The notes beneath the pieces were generated by a model. That model did no database searches. It saw only the letters and a program-made list of their open reading frames with translations, and was not told the DNA's origin. The translations under genes were made by a program, and so were the position numbers. A DNA stretch of 14,969 nucleotides, taken from Rhizobacter sp. Its GTDB lineage: Bacteria > Pseudomonadota > Gammaproteobacteria > Burkholderiales > Burkholderiaceae_C. This document shows, in pieces, positions 8,601 through 14,811 of this stretch. The first letter of the stretch is position 1; each line of letters opens with the position of its first letter. The stretch lies in assembly GCA_025360945.1 (NCBI GenBank), contig JANYBE010000461.1:1-14969 (forward strand). The letters run 5' to 3'.

Positions 8601-9632
8601 TCAGGCCGCACCCAGCGGCCAGCGTGGCAACACGTTGAACGCGTAGTCGGTCGACTCGGCCGCACTGCCGCGCTGCAAGCGCATCGCGGCGGCGAGCGCG
8701 ATCATTGCTCCGTTGTCGGTGCACAGCGCCAGTTCCGGGTAGTGAACCCGCAGCTGGCGCTTGGCGCATTCGGCGTTCAGCTGCTCGCGCAGCCGCGCGT
8801 TGGCGCCCACGCCGCCGGCGACGACAATGCGCGTGCAGCCGGTCTCGCGCAGCGCCTGCAGCGACTTGCGCACCAGCACATCGACGATCGCCTGCTGCGT
8901 GGCCGCGGCGAGGTTCGCCTTGTCCTGCTCGCACGTATTGGTGCCGAGCTTTAAGACCTGGTTGCGCACCGCCGTCTTCAGGCCGGCGAATGAGAAGTCG
9001 AGGTTGCCGCTGTGCAGCAGCGGCCGTGGCAGATTGAACGCGGTTGAGTCGCCGAATTCGGCCAGGCGCGCCAGCGCCGGCCCGCCTGGGTAGCCCAGGC
9101 CGAGCAGCTTGGCCGACTTGTCGAAGGCCTCGCCGGCCGCGTCGTCGATGGTCTCGCCGAGCAGCTCGTAGCGGCCCGCGTCCTCTACGCGCATCAGCTG
9201 CGTGTGGCCACCCGAGACGAGCAGAGCGACGAACGGAAACTCGGGCGGATCTCGGGACAGGAATGGCGACAGCAGATGCCCTTCGAGGTGGTGCACGCCG
9301 ACCGCCGGCCGCCCCAGCGCGGCCGCGAGCGCGCATGCCACGCCGGCGCCGACGAGCAGCGCACCGGCGAGACCGGGACCGCGCGTGTAGGCGATGTAAT
9401 CGATCTCCCCCAGCGAGGCGCCCGCCTGCCGCATCACCTGTTCGGTGAGCGGCAAGACGCGTCGGATGTGGTCGCGCGAGGCCAGCTCCGGCACCACGCC
9501 ACCATAGGCCTGGTGCATCTCGACTTGGCTGTGCAGTGCGTGCGCGCGCAGCCGCGGCGCTTCTTGACCATCGACCTCGACCAGCGCCACGCCAGTCTCG
9601 TCACACGACGATTCGATTCCAAGAACATTCAT
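8601..9632 (-). CDS. tsaD: tRNA N6-threonylcarbamoyladenosine transferase TsaD
   Basis: TsaD, with TsaB and TsaE, transfers the threonylcarbamoyl group to A37 of ANN-decoding tRNAs. The 343-residue protein begins MNVLGIESSCDETGVALVE, the family's N-terminal signature. It has the metal-ligand motif HLEGH at His115/His119, the glycine-rich YTRGPGLAGALLVGAG, and VSGGHTQL near 139-146. A C-terminal VVAGGVGANARLRE and LCTDNGAMIA complete the ASKHA fold. The ATG at 9632 gives the standard N-terminus, with only a weak binding site. It lies 30 bases downstream of the peptide-export ABC gene on the same strand, so it may also receive transcription from that operon. Confidence 0.97.
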   Translation of the reverse strand: MNVLGIESSCDETGVALVEVDGQEAPRLRAHALHSQVEMHQAYGGVVPELASRDHIRRVLPLTEQVMRQAGASLGEIDYIAYTRGPGLAGALLVGAGVACALAAALGRPAVGVHHLEGHLLSPFLSRDPPEFPFVALLVSGGHTQLMRVEDAGRYELLGETIDDAAGEAFDKSAKLLGLGYPGGPALARLAEFGDSTAFNLPRPLLHSGNLDFSFAGLKTAVRNQVLKLGTNTCEQDKANLAAATQQAIVDVLVRKSLQALRETGCTRIVVAGGVGANARLREQLNAECAKRQLRVHYPELALCTDNGAMIALAAAMRLQRGSAAESTDYAFNVLPRWPLGAA

Positions 9633-9662
9633 ACCGCGAGTGTGTCACGGCCCGCGAGCCGG

Positions 9663-11813
9663 CTAGCGTGCGTGGCTGTTGCCGCCGCCCGGCATGCTGC
9701 GAAGGTCCTGCGTGACCTTGCCGTCGTGCATCACGATGACCCGGCTTGCCGACGCGATCGTCTCGGGTCGGTGCGCGACGATGATGCGTGTCAGCTCGAG
9801 CTGCTTGATCGCCTGGTTCACCTCGCGTTCGCGCTCGACATCGAGTGCGCTCGTCGCCTCGTCGAGGAACAAGATCTTCGGTCGCTTGTAGAGCGCGCGC
9901 GCCAGCAGGATGCGCTGGCGCTGTCCGCCCGAGAGGCTCGCGCCCATGTCGCCGATCAGTGTGTGAAAACCCATCGGCATTGCCTCGATGTCGTCCTTCA
10001 CCGCGGCGATGCGCGCGCAGTCTTCGACCCAGTGCGGATCGGCATGGGCATCGAAGAAGCTGATGTTGTCGGCGATCGAACCGGCAAAGAGCTGATCGTC
10101 CTGCATCACTGTGCCTATCATGTCGCGCCAGGCGCGCAGGCCGACCTGGCGCAGCGGCTGGCCGCCGACGCGGACCTCGCCTGAGCCCGGTGCGTGCACC
10201 CCCAGCATCAGCTTAAGCAGCGTCGTCTTGCCGCAGCCCGACGGCCCGACGATGGCCACCGACTCGCCCGGCTCGATGCTCAGGGTGAGGCCGCGCAAGA
10301 CCTCGGCCTCGGAATCGGAATAGGCGAAATGTAGGCCCTTCAGCTCGACGCTGGCCGGCAGATCCTGCGCGCGCGGCGCAAACTCGGCCTGCGGCTCGGG
10401 TTCGGCAAGCACGATGTCGGCCAGTCGTTCGCCCTGGAGCTTGAGCATCTTCACTTCGACGACCTTGTCGATCAGTGCGCTGATGCGCTTCGCGAACTGC
10501 TCCTTGTAGGCGATGAACGCGAACAGCATGCCAACCGAGAACGTGTGGTCCATCACCAGCAGCGCGCCGACCCAGATCATCGCGATGCGTTCGAGGCCGA
10601 ACACGAGCTTGTGGCCGACATCGAACATCAGATCGAGCTGGCGCGTCACGATATTGGCGTTCATCGCGTCGACGACCAGATTCATGAAGCGTGCCTGGCG
10701 ATCTTCCTGCCGGTTGAAGAGCTTGATCGACTGAACGCCGCGCAGCGATTCGAGGAAGTGCGTCGAGCGCTTGGCTTCGAAAATGATGGACTCTTCGGTC
10801 GCATCGCGCAGCGGCCGAAAGAACGCCCAGCGCAGCGCCGCGTAGGCGGCAACGCTTCCCAGCGCGATGGCGGTCAGCGTGCCGCTGTACACCAGCATCA
10901 TCGCCAGCGTGACCACGACCAGGACGCCGTCCAGCATCGCCTCGATGAAGCTCGTGGTCAAAGTCTGCTGGATCTTCTGCACCGCGCCGAAGCGCGACAG
11001 CACGTCGCCGGTGTGGCGCTTCTCGAACCACGACACCGGCAATCGCATCAGGTGCGCGAAGACGTTGGAGAGCCACTGCAGGTTCAGCGTGGTCGAGAGA
11101 TGCAGCACCGCCCAGGATCGGATGGCACCGGTCGCGACGGTGATCAGCACCAGCAGCCCGAAGCCCAGCCCGAGCGTGACGAGGAGGTCACGGTCGAGTC
11201 CGACGAGCACGCTGTCTACCACCCACTGCATGAAGAACGGCGCCAACAGCATGAAGCCTTCGAGCGCCAGCGCCAGCGTGAAGATCTGCAGTAGCGAGCG
11301 GCGCAGGCCAGTGACGCGGCCGAGCAGCTGGCGCAGCGTCACGCTCTGGCGTTCGGTGTGGGGCCTGAAGTCCGCTTGCGGCGTGAGCTCGAGCACGACG
11401 CCGGTGAAGTGCTTCGAGACCTCGGCCTGCGGTATGCGCCGCACCCCACGTGCCGGATCGTGGATCACGGCCACGCCGCGCCGCACTTCCTTGAGTACGA
11501 CGAAGTGGTTTAAGTCCCAATGCAGCACGCAAGGCATCGCAAGCTCGGGCAGGTGCGTCATCTCGGCACGCAGTGCACGGGCGTTTAGCTGCAGCTGCCC
11601 GGCAAGCCGCACCATGTCGGCCAGGGTCACGCCCTTGAGCGAGACCGAGAAGCGCTGGCGCAGCGTGGGCAAATCGCTTTGCAGGCCGTGATGTGCGGCG
11701 ATCATCACCATGCACGCGAGTCCACATTCGGCGGCCTCGGTTTGCAGGATGATCGGCAGATGGCGGCCGACCAGCCCCATGCGCAAACCGTCGAGCCAGG
11801 CGGCACTGCTCAC
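9663..11813 (-). CDS. Peptidase-containing ABC transporter (C39 leader peptidase, permease, ATPase)
   Basis: The protein (716 residues) belongs to the PCAT group, which cleaves double-glycine leaders and exports the mature peptide across the inner membrane (as CvaB does for colicin V). The N-terminal C39 domain (about 15-140) is intact: Cys30 in LQTEAAECGLACM, His103 in NHFVVLK and Asp119 in HDPARG form the catalytic set. A six-helix membrane domain follows (about 175-450). The ATPase domain has Walker A GPSGCGKTT at about 523, signature LSGGQ at about 627, Walker B ILFLDE at about 647 and the switch His in VAHRPE. The start is GTG at 11813, overlapping the stop of the HlyD gene (GTGA); ATG at 11780 is an alternative. 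The neighbouring double-glycine peptide is the obvious substrate. No outer-membrane TolC gene is visible. Confidence 0.95.
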   Translation of the reverse strand: MSSAAWLDGLRMGLVGRHLPIILQTEAAECGLACMVMIAAHHGLQSDLPTLRQRFSVSLKGVTLADMVRLAGQLQLNARALRAEMTHLPELAMPCVLHWDLNHFVVLKEVRRGVAVIHDPARGVRRIPQAEVSKHFTGVVLELTPQADFRPHTERQSVTLRQLLGRVTGLRRSLLQIFTLALALEGFMLLAPFFMQWVVDSVLVGLDRDLLVTLGLGFGLLVLITVATGAIRSWAVLHLSTTLNLQWLSNVFAHLMRLPVSWFEKRHTGDVLSRFGAVQKIQQTLTTSFIEAMLDGVLVVVTLAMMLVYSGTLTAIALGSVAAYAALRWAFFRPLRDATEESIIFEAKRSTHFLESLRGVQSIKLFNRQEDRQARFMNLVVDAMNANIVTRQLDLMFDVGHKLVFGLERIAMIWVGALLVMDHTFSVGMLFAFIAYKEQFAKRISALIDKVVEVKMLKLQGERLADIVLAEPEPQAEFAPRAQDLPASVELKGLHFAYSDSEAEVLRGLTLSIEPGESVAIVGPSGCGKTTLLKLMLGVHAPGSGEVRVGGQPLRQVGLRAWRDMIGTVMQDDQLFAGSIADNISFFDAHADPHWVEDCARIAAVKDDIEAMPMGFHTLIGDMGASLSGGQRQRILLARALYKRPKILFLDEATSALDVEREREVNQAIKQLELTRIIVAHRPETIASASRVIVMHDGKVTQDLRSMPGGGNSHAR

Positions 11814-13066
11814 ACACGCCCCGCGATGCCGAGCACCGGCTCGAACAACCACTCGATCAGGCGGCGCCGATCCAGCAACACGTCGGCTTCGAGCTGCATG
11901 CCCGGCGACAGCGCCTGTGCCTGGCCATAGGCCGCCACGCTCTGCTGGTCCAAGGTCACGGTGATGCGATACAGCGGCTCGCCACTCGCGCTCACGGCCG
12001 CGGGCAAGGGCAAGCCAGCCAACTCGACGGCCTGCAGGGGTGAGCGAGACACCTGTGCCACCGTACCCGCCTGGTGACCGAACTTCTGGAACGGAAAGGC
12101 CTGGTAGCGCAGCTGCACCGTTTGATTCGCGCGCACGAAACCGACGGCGCTCGACGGTGCGAACAGATGCGCCTGCAGCCTCGCGTCCGCTGGCAGCAAG
12201 CTTGCCAGCGCCACCGCCGGCGTCACGTTCTGCCCCGGCGCGGCGAGCACGCCAGTCACGACACCGTCCTGCGGCGCGCGCACGACGATGCGCTGACGTG
12301 CCTCGCTCTCGGCACTCGCCTGCGCGAGCGCGGCCAGATCGCGGTCGATCTCGCCCTGCGCGGCCTGGGTGCGCAACGGCAGCTCGCTGCGCTGCGCCTG
12401 CAAGGCCGCGATCTCGCGCAGCCGGGTCGCGCGCTGGCGCTCGAGGCTTTGCAGTTGGGCCTTCACGCCGAGCACATCCTCGGCTTTGGCACGCACCTGA
12501 GCGTTCGAAACGAAGTTATCGTTGCGCAGCGATTCGTACTGAGTCAGCGCATCCTGCGCAAGTACGAGACGCTGGCGTTGCAGGTCGGCCTCGGCGGCCA
12601 TCGCGTCGAGTTCACGGCGCATTTCCGCCACTTGCGCGTCGAGCGCTGCGGTCTGGGTCTGTTCGAGCTGATGGCGCTGACGCGCCGCACCGTGCAGACT
12701 GCGCTCGCGCGACGCGAGGCTGCTTTGCACCGCCGCCTGCGTGTCGCCGCTTAACGTCGTCTGACCGACTTCGAGCACGAACAGCACATCGCCACGGTGC
12801 ACGACGCCGCCTTCGGCCACGTGGCTCTCGACAACGGTCGCCGGCTGTGGCGCGACGAGCCGGATCACGCCACGGTCAGGCACCAGATAGCCGCTGACGC
12901 GCGCCTTGCGGGTGTATTCACCAATCGTAAGATAGGCAGCGACTGCGACGGCCACCACGACCACGAATCCCGTCAGCAACGCCAGCGAAACCGGCCGGAT
13001 CAGCTGAATGCTGCCCAGCCAGTCGCGCTGTCGGTTCGTGAGGGCTTCGGGGCGGAACAGACCCAC
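11810..13066 (-). CDS. HlyD-family membrane fusion protein of a peptide exporter
   Basis: This periplasmic adaptor links the ABC transporter in the inner membrane to a TolC-type outer-membrane channel. The 418-residue product starts MGLFRPEALTNRQ, an N-terminus typical of CvaA/RaxA-like adaptors. It has one membrane helix at about 25-47, a lipoyl/barrel-sandwich half (VRLVAPQPATVVESHVAEGG-like region, about 65-100), a long coiled coil (about 105-255, rich in Gln, Ala, Arg and Glu), and the second half with RIVVRAPQDGVVTGVLAAPG. The start is GTG at 13066, 15 bases after the stop of the precursor peptide; CTG at 13072 is possible. Its end overlaps the ABC gene by four bases, so peptide, adaptor and transporter form one operon. 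Confidence 0.92.
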   Translation of the reverse strand: MGLFRPEALTNRQRDWLGSIQLIRPVSLALLTGFVVVVAVAVAAYLTIGEYTRKARVSGYLVPDRGVIRLVAPQPATVVESHVAEGGVVHRGDVLFVLEVGQTTLSGDTQAAVQSSLASRERSLHGAARQRHQLEQTQTAALDAQVAEMRRELDAMAAEADLQRQRLVLAQDALTQYESLRNDNFVSNAQVRAKAEDVLGVKAQLQSLERQRATRLREIAALQAQRSELPLRTQAAQGEIDRDLAALAQASAESEARQRIVVRAPQDGVVTGVLAAPGQNVTPAVALASLLPADARLQAHLFAPSSAVGFVRANQTVQLRYQAFPFQKFGHQAGTVAQVSRSPLQAVELAGLPLPAAVSASGEPLYRITVTLDQQSVAAYGQAQALSPGMQLEADVLLDRRRLIEWLFEPVLGIAGRV

Positions 13067-13081
13067 CGCCGACAGCCTGGA

Positions 13082-13240
13082 CTACCAGGTACCGGCCGGG
13101 CCTTGAGTGGCAGTTGCTGTGGCCCAGGTGCCGGCCGGCCCGAGGCCACCGCCGACTTGGAGCAACTGCTCGGGCGTCAACTCGACGAGAGCGGGAATGG
13201 CGGTCTCAAGGATGTCAACGACTTGAAGGTTATCTTGCAT
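13082..13240 (-). CDS. Double-glycine leader precursor peptide, 52 residues
   Basis: The precursor has a 32-residue leader beginning MQDNLQVVDILETAIPALVE and ending LTPEQLLQVGGG. That ending fits the C39 consensus L-S-x-x-E-L-x-x-I-x-G-G with conservative changes (Thr22, Gln25, Val29) if cleavage follows Gly32. The predicted mature peptide is LGPAGTWATATATQGPAGTW: 20 residues, no charge, no cysteine, with GPAGTW at 34-39 and again at 47-52. The ATG at 13240 follows GGAG at six bases; an ATG at 13285 has no binding site. It is the first gene of the export operon and lies behind a lux-box-like promoter. I do not recognise the core peptide. Without charge or Cys it resembles a signal more than a classical bacteriocin, but that is inference. 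Confidence 0.88.
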   Translation of the reverse strand: MQDNLQVVDILETAIPALVELTPEQLLQVGGGLGPAGTWATATATQGPAGTW

Positions 13241-13246
13241 GCTGTG

Positions 13247-13250
13247 CTCC
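13247..13250 (-). promoter_or_regulatory. Ribosome binding site of the precursor peptide
   Basis: GGAG lies six bases before the ATG at 13240 on the minus strand and settles the start of the 52-residue precursor over the in-frame ATG at 13285. Confidence 0.75.
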
Positions 13251-13283
13251 GAATGAGGTGCACGCCACGCATGCACTGAAGCC

Positions 13284-13289
13284 ATTGCA
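13284..13289 (-). promoter_or_regulatory. Candidate -10 element of the peptide operon promoter
   Basis: TGCAAT (4 of 6 to TATAAT) would put transcription start near 13277. The lux-box-like site is then centred about 43 bases upstream, the geometry of class II LuxR-activated promoters such as luxI. A weak -10 with no proper -35 is typical of such promoters. Confidence 0.45.
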
Positions 13290-13310
13290 GCAGCAACCGC
13301 TGAATTGCGT

Positions 13311-13330
13311 AACTGTCAAGTCTTACAGGG
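13311..13330 (-). promoter_or_regulatory. Lux-box-like operator upstream of the peptide operon
   Basis: On the minus strand the site reads CCCTGTAAGACTTGACAGTT. It has the CTG-N10-CAG frame of lux boxes and, by my hand count, matches 13 of 20 positions of the V. fischeri lux box. It shares 13 of its 16 core bases with the site at 14187-14202, in the same orientation. It is the natural target of the LuxR-type regulator encoded next door. Binding itself is inference. Confidence 0.75.
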
Positions 13331-13371
13331 TGGGGGTTGACGCAACAACTGTTACGCCGTGGAGAAAGCCG

Positions 13372-13396
13372 CACTCGAGTGAGGCGCCGGCGCCTC
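13372..13396 (-). terminator. Palindromes downstream of luxR, possible terminator
   Basis: Two perfect palindromes abut: CACTCGAGTG (13372-13381) and GAGGCGCCGGCGCCTC (13381-13396). The second begins 15 bases after the luxR stop and can form a six-pair GC-rich stem with a CCGG loop. No T-run follows, so termination is possible but not shown; it may instead separate luxR transcription from the peptide promoter by another route. Confidence 0.35.
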
Positions 13397-13411
13397 GTTA
13401 GCGGGCAGTTT

Positions 13412-14125
13412 CTAACGCAGCAGGCCGAGGCGCAGCGCCTTGAGCACGGCTTGGTGCTTGTTCACACAGCCCAGCTTGTGAGTCGCGTTAGAAACGTGGA
13501 GGACCGCGGTGCGCTCGGCGATACCAAGGACGTCGCCGACTTCCCACGCCGTCTTGCCAGCCATAGTCCAGCGCAATGCTTCAAGCTCGCGCGGCGTGAG
13601 CGAAGGCGCGCTGGGGTCGACCGGGTCGGGCATCAGGATGCGCTGCGCCGCGTCTTGTGCATGCACGGCGAACAATTGCAAGTCAGCTACTACTCGGGTC
13701 AGTTCGCCAGAGTCCTGGGGAACCGGACGATCGCGATCGACACCCATAAAGAAGTGTCGCCCCTCGGGCATGTGCAGCGCCAGAGCGATCCCGGTGCTGT
13801 ACCCGAAACGCGCTTGCTCCTCCCACATATCACCCATACCGTCGCGCACGTACGTCGTCTGATCCCAGATGATCGGAACGCTGCGCCGCTTGCAGTGCTG
13901 CATCACCGGGTCGCGCCGCCCCTTGTTGGGATCTTGGAACGATTCCTTGAATGCGCGCGGCGTGTTGTCGACCGTGATGAACTCGGCCTCGCCGAGCATG
14001 TGATCGATCACCAGTGTCGCCGACACAGTCTCGAAACCAAGTCGTCTCGTGAATGCGACAAGCTCGCCTTGGAACTCGTCGCGGTCCCGACTCTTGAGCA
14101 CTTCCGAGAATCCACCCTGAAGCAT
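13412..14125 (-). CDS. LuxR-type transcriptional regulator with autoinducer-binding domain (LuxR solo)
   Basis: The 237-residue protein has the two-domain layout of quorum-sensing regulators. The autoinducer-binding domain spans about 15-165. The C-terminal GerE helix-turn-helix spans about 174-235 (SLTPRELEALRWTMAGKTAWEVGDV region), with Glu180, Leu184 and Gly190 conserved. Of the pocket residues Trp57, Tyr61, Asp70, Pro71, Trp85 and Gly113 (TraR numbering), the last four are kept (Asp72, Pro73, Trp87, Gly112), but the first two are Phe59 and Phe63. The aligned stretch is closest in my memory to LasR. The ATG at 14125 follows AAGGGG. No luxI lies in the window. Lux-box-like sites flank the gene on both sides, so it probably controls the peptide operon and itself or the divergent gene. 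Its ligand is unknown. Confidence 0.93.
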   Translation of the reverse strand: MLQGGFSEVLKSRDRDEFQGELVAFTRRLGFETVSATLVIDHMLGEAEFITVDNTPRAFKESFQDPNKGRRDPVMQHCKRRSVPIIWDQTTYVRDGMGDMWEEQARFGYSTGIALALHMPEGRHFFMGVDRDRPVPQDSGELTRVVADLQLFAVHAQDAAQRILMPDPVDPSAPSLTPRELEALRWTMAGKTAWEVGDVLGIAERTAVLHVSNATHKLGCVNKHQAVLKALRLGLLR

Positions 14126-14161
14126 GCCGCCCCTTCAAACGCGACCGCGCACGAATTCACG

Positions 14162-14178
14162 CGCCAGCGTTGCTGGCG
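14162..14178. repeat. Perfect inverted repeat between the lux-box-like site and luxR
   Basis: CGCCAGC (14162-14168), spacer GTT, GCTGGCG (14172-14178): seven paired bases, three in the loop. No T-run follows on either strand. It lies six bases from the lux-box-like site and could be a second operator or an mRNA hairpin. Confidence 0.5.
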
Positions 14179-14184
14179 ACCCCA

Positions 14185-14204
14185 CCCTGACAAGGTTTAC
14201 AGAT
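14185..14204 (-). promoter_or_regulatory. Lux-box-like operator between luxR and the divergent gene
   Basis: The minus strand reads ATCTGTAAACCTTGTCAGGG, again CTG-N10-CAG. Its core CTGTAA-NN-CTTG-N-CAG is the same as upstream of the peptide gene. It is centred about 70 bases before the luxR ATG and about 100 bases before the hypothetical gene at 14294. It may serve autoregulation, the divergent gene, or both. No convincing -10 is seen at the class II distance in either direction. Confidence 0.65.
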
Positions 14205-14293
14205 GGCAAGACGCATTTCCCTCGTCACACTCGGCCCATCGATCAGAAAACTGCAGGAGCTCGATCATCGACGCATCGACGCTGCCCGACGCC

Positions 14294-14665
14294 ATGACGC
14301 CCGCTTGGATTGTCTACGCGTGGGCCCCCGTATTGTGGCAGGCCAGCTCTGCACCGCATTTACATCTTGTCCACCTCGGTACGAGAGTGTTGACTTTCGG
14401 CGACGACGACGGCCCGTGCAGCGGCCAGACCTTGTGGGGCGGCCAATCCGAACAATGCGCCGCTGGCGTGGCCTGGGACTGGGTCGAACTGCGTCAGGGA
14501 GTGGTCGCGATGGCCGATCCGTTCGGCATGGTCACCAACCTGCGCCTGCTCGACGACCACGGTGAAGCGCTGAGCCAGACTCAGGTGGCATTGCAATTGC
14601 ATCAGCTCGTGCACGCGCTGCCGTGGCAGCATGAAGTGACTTTGGCTTTGCAGAAGCCATCTTGA
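14294..14665 (+). CDS. Hypothetical protein
   Basis: The 123-residue product (MTPAWIVYAWAPVLWQASSA at its N-terminus) is rich in Trp, His and Leu, has no clear signal peptide and no strong membrane helix. Codon use has the G/C-ending bias of the neighbours, and segments such as VAWDWVELRQGVVAMADPFG and LQLHQLVHALPWQHEV look like ordered protein, so it is probably a real gene. I do not recognise a domain or function. The start is uncertain: ATG at 14294 has no binding site, while AGGAG lies about 35 bases upstream and the frame is open far upstream, antisense to luxR. It is divergent from luxR, with a lux-box-like site between them, so it may be under the same control. Confidence 0.6.
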   Translation: MTPAWIVYAWAPVLWQASSAPHLHLVHLGTRVLTFGDDDGPCSGQTLWGGQSEQCAAGVAWDWVELRQGVVAMADPFGMVTNLRLLDDHGEALSQTQVALQLHQLVHALPWQHEVTLALQKPS

Positions 14666-14811
14666 CGATGGGTTCATCTTTCCGGTAAACCTGCGGCACA
14701 AGCTTCACGCCATCAGTATTTTCCCGAAGTCTGCACATGCCACCCTTCACGTCGGCACGATAAAGACCTACCCTGTCATCCCAGTCGAGCCCCGGCACAG
14801 ATCCGCGGCCT

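Noticed and set aside
13082..13285. Longer precursor peptide starting at 13285
   Set aside because: No binding site, and the added residues would put the double-glycine site unusually far in; GGAG precedes the ATG at 13240.
13314..13319. Perfect TTGACA on the minus strand as an ordinary sigma-70 -35
   Set aside because: No acceptable -10 at 16-18 bases (TTGCTG at 17). It is better explained as half of the lux-box-like palindrome.
14203..14565. Plus-strand open frame of 120 codons from ATG 14203
   Set aside because: The frame becomes Arg-rich without structure and is out of phase with the better-supported gene at 14294; its ATG lies inside the lux-box-like site.
13337..14665. A 442-codon open frame on the plus strand through the luxR region
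   Set aside because: Its first 700 bases are antisense to luxR, whose domains, start and binding site are clear. Only the last part, from about 14294, looks like a gene.
14657..14671. CCATC/GATGG hairpin at the stop of the hypothetical gene as a terminator
   Set aside because: Only five pairs and no real T-run.
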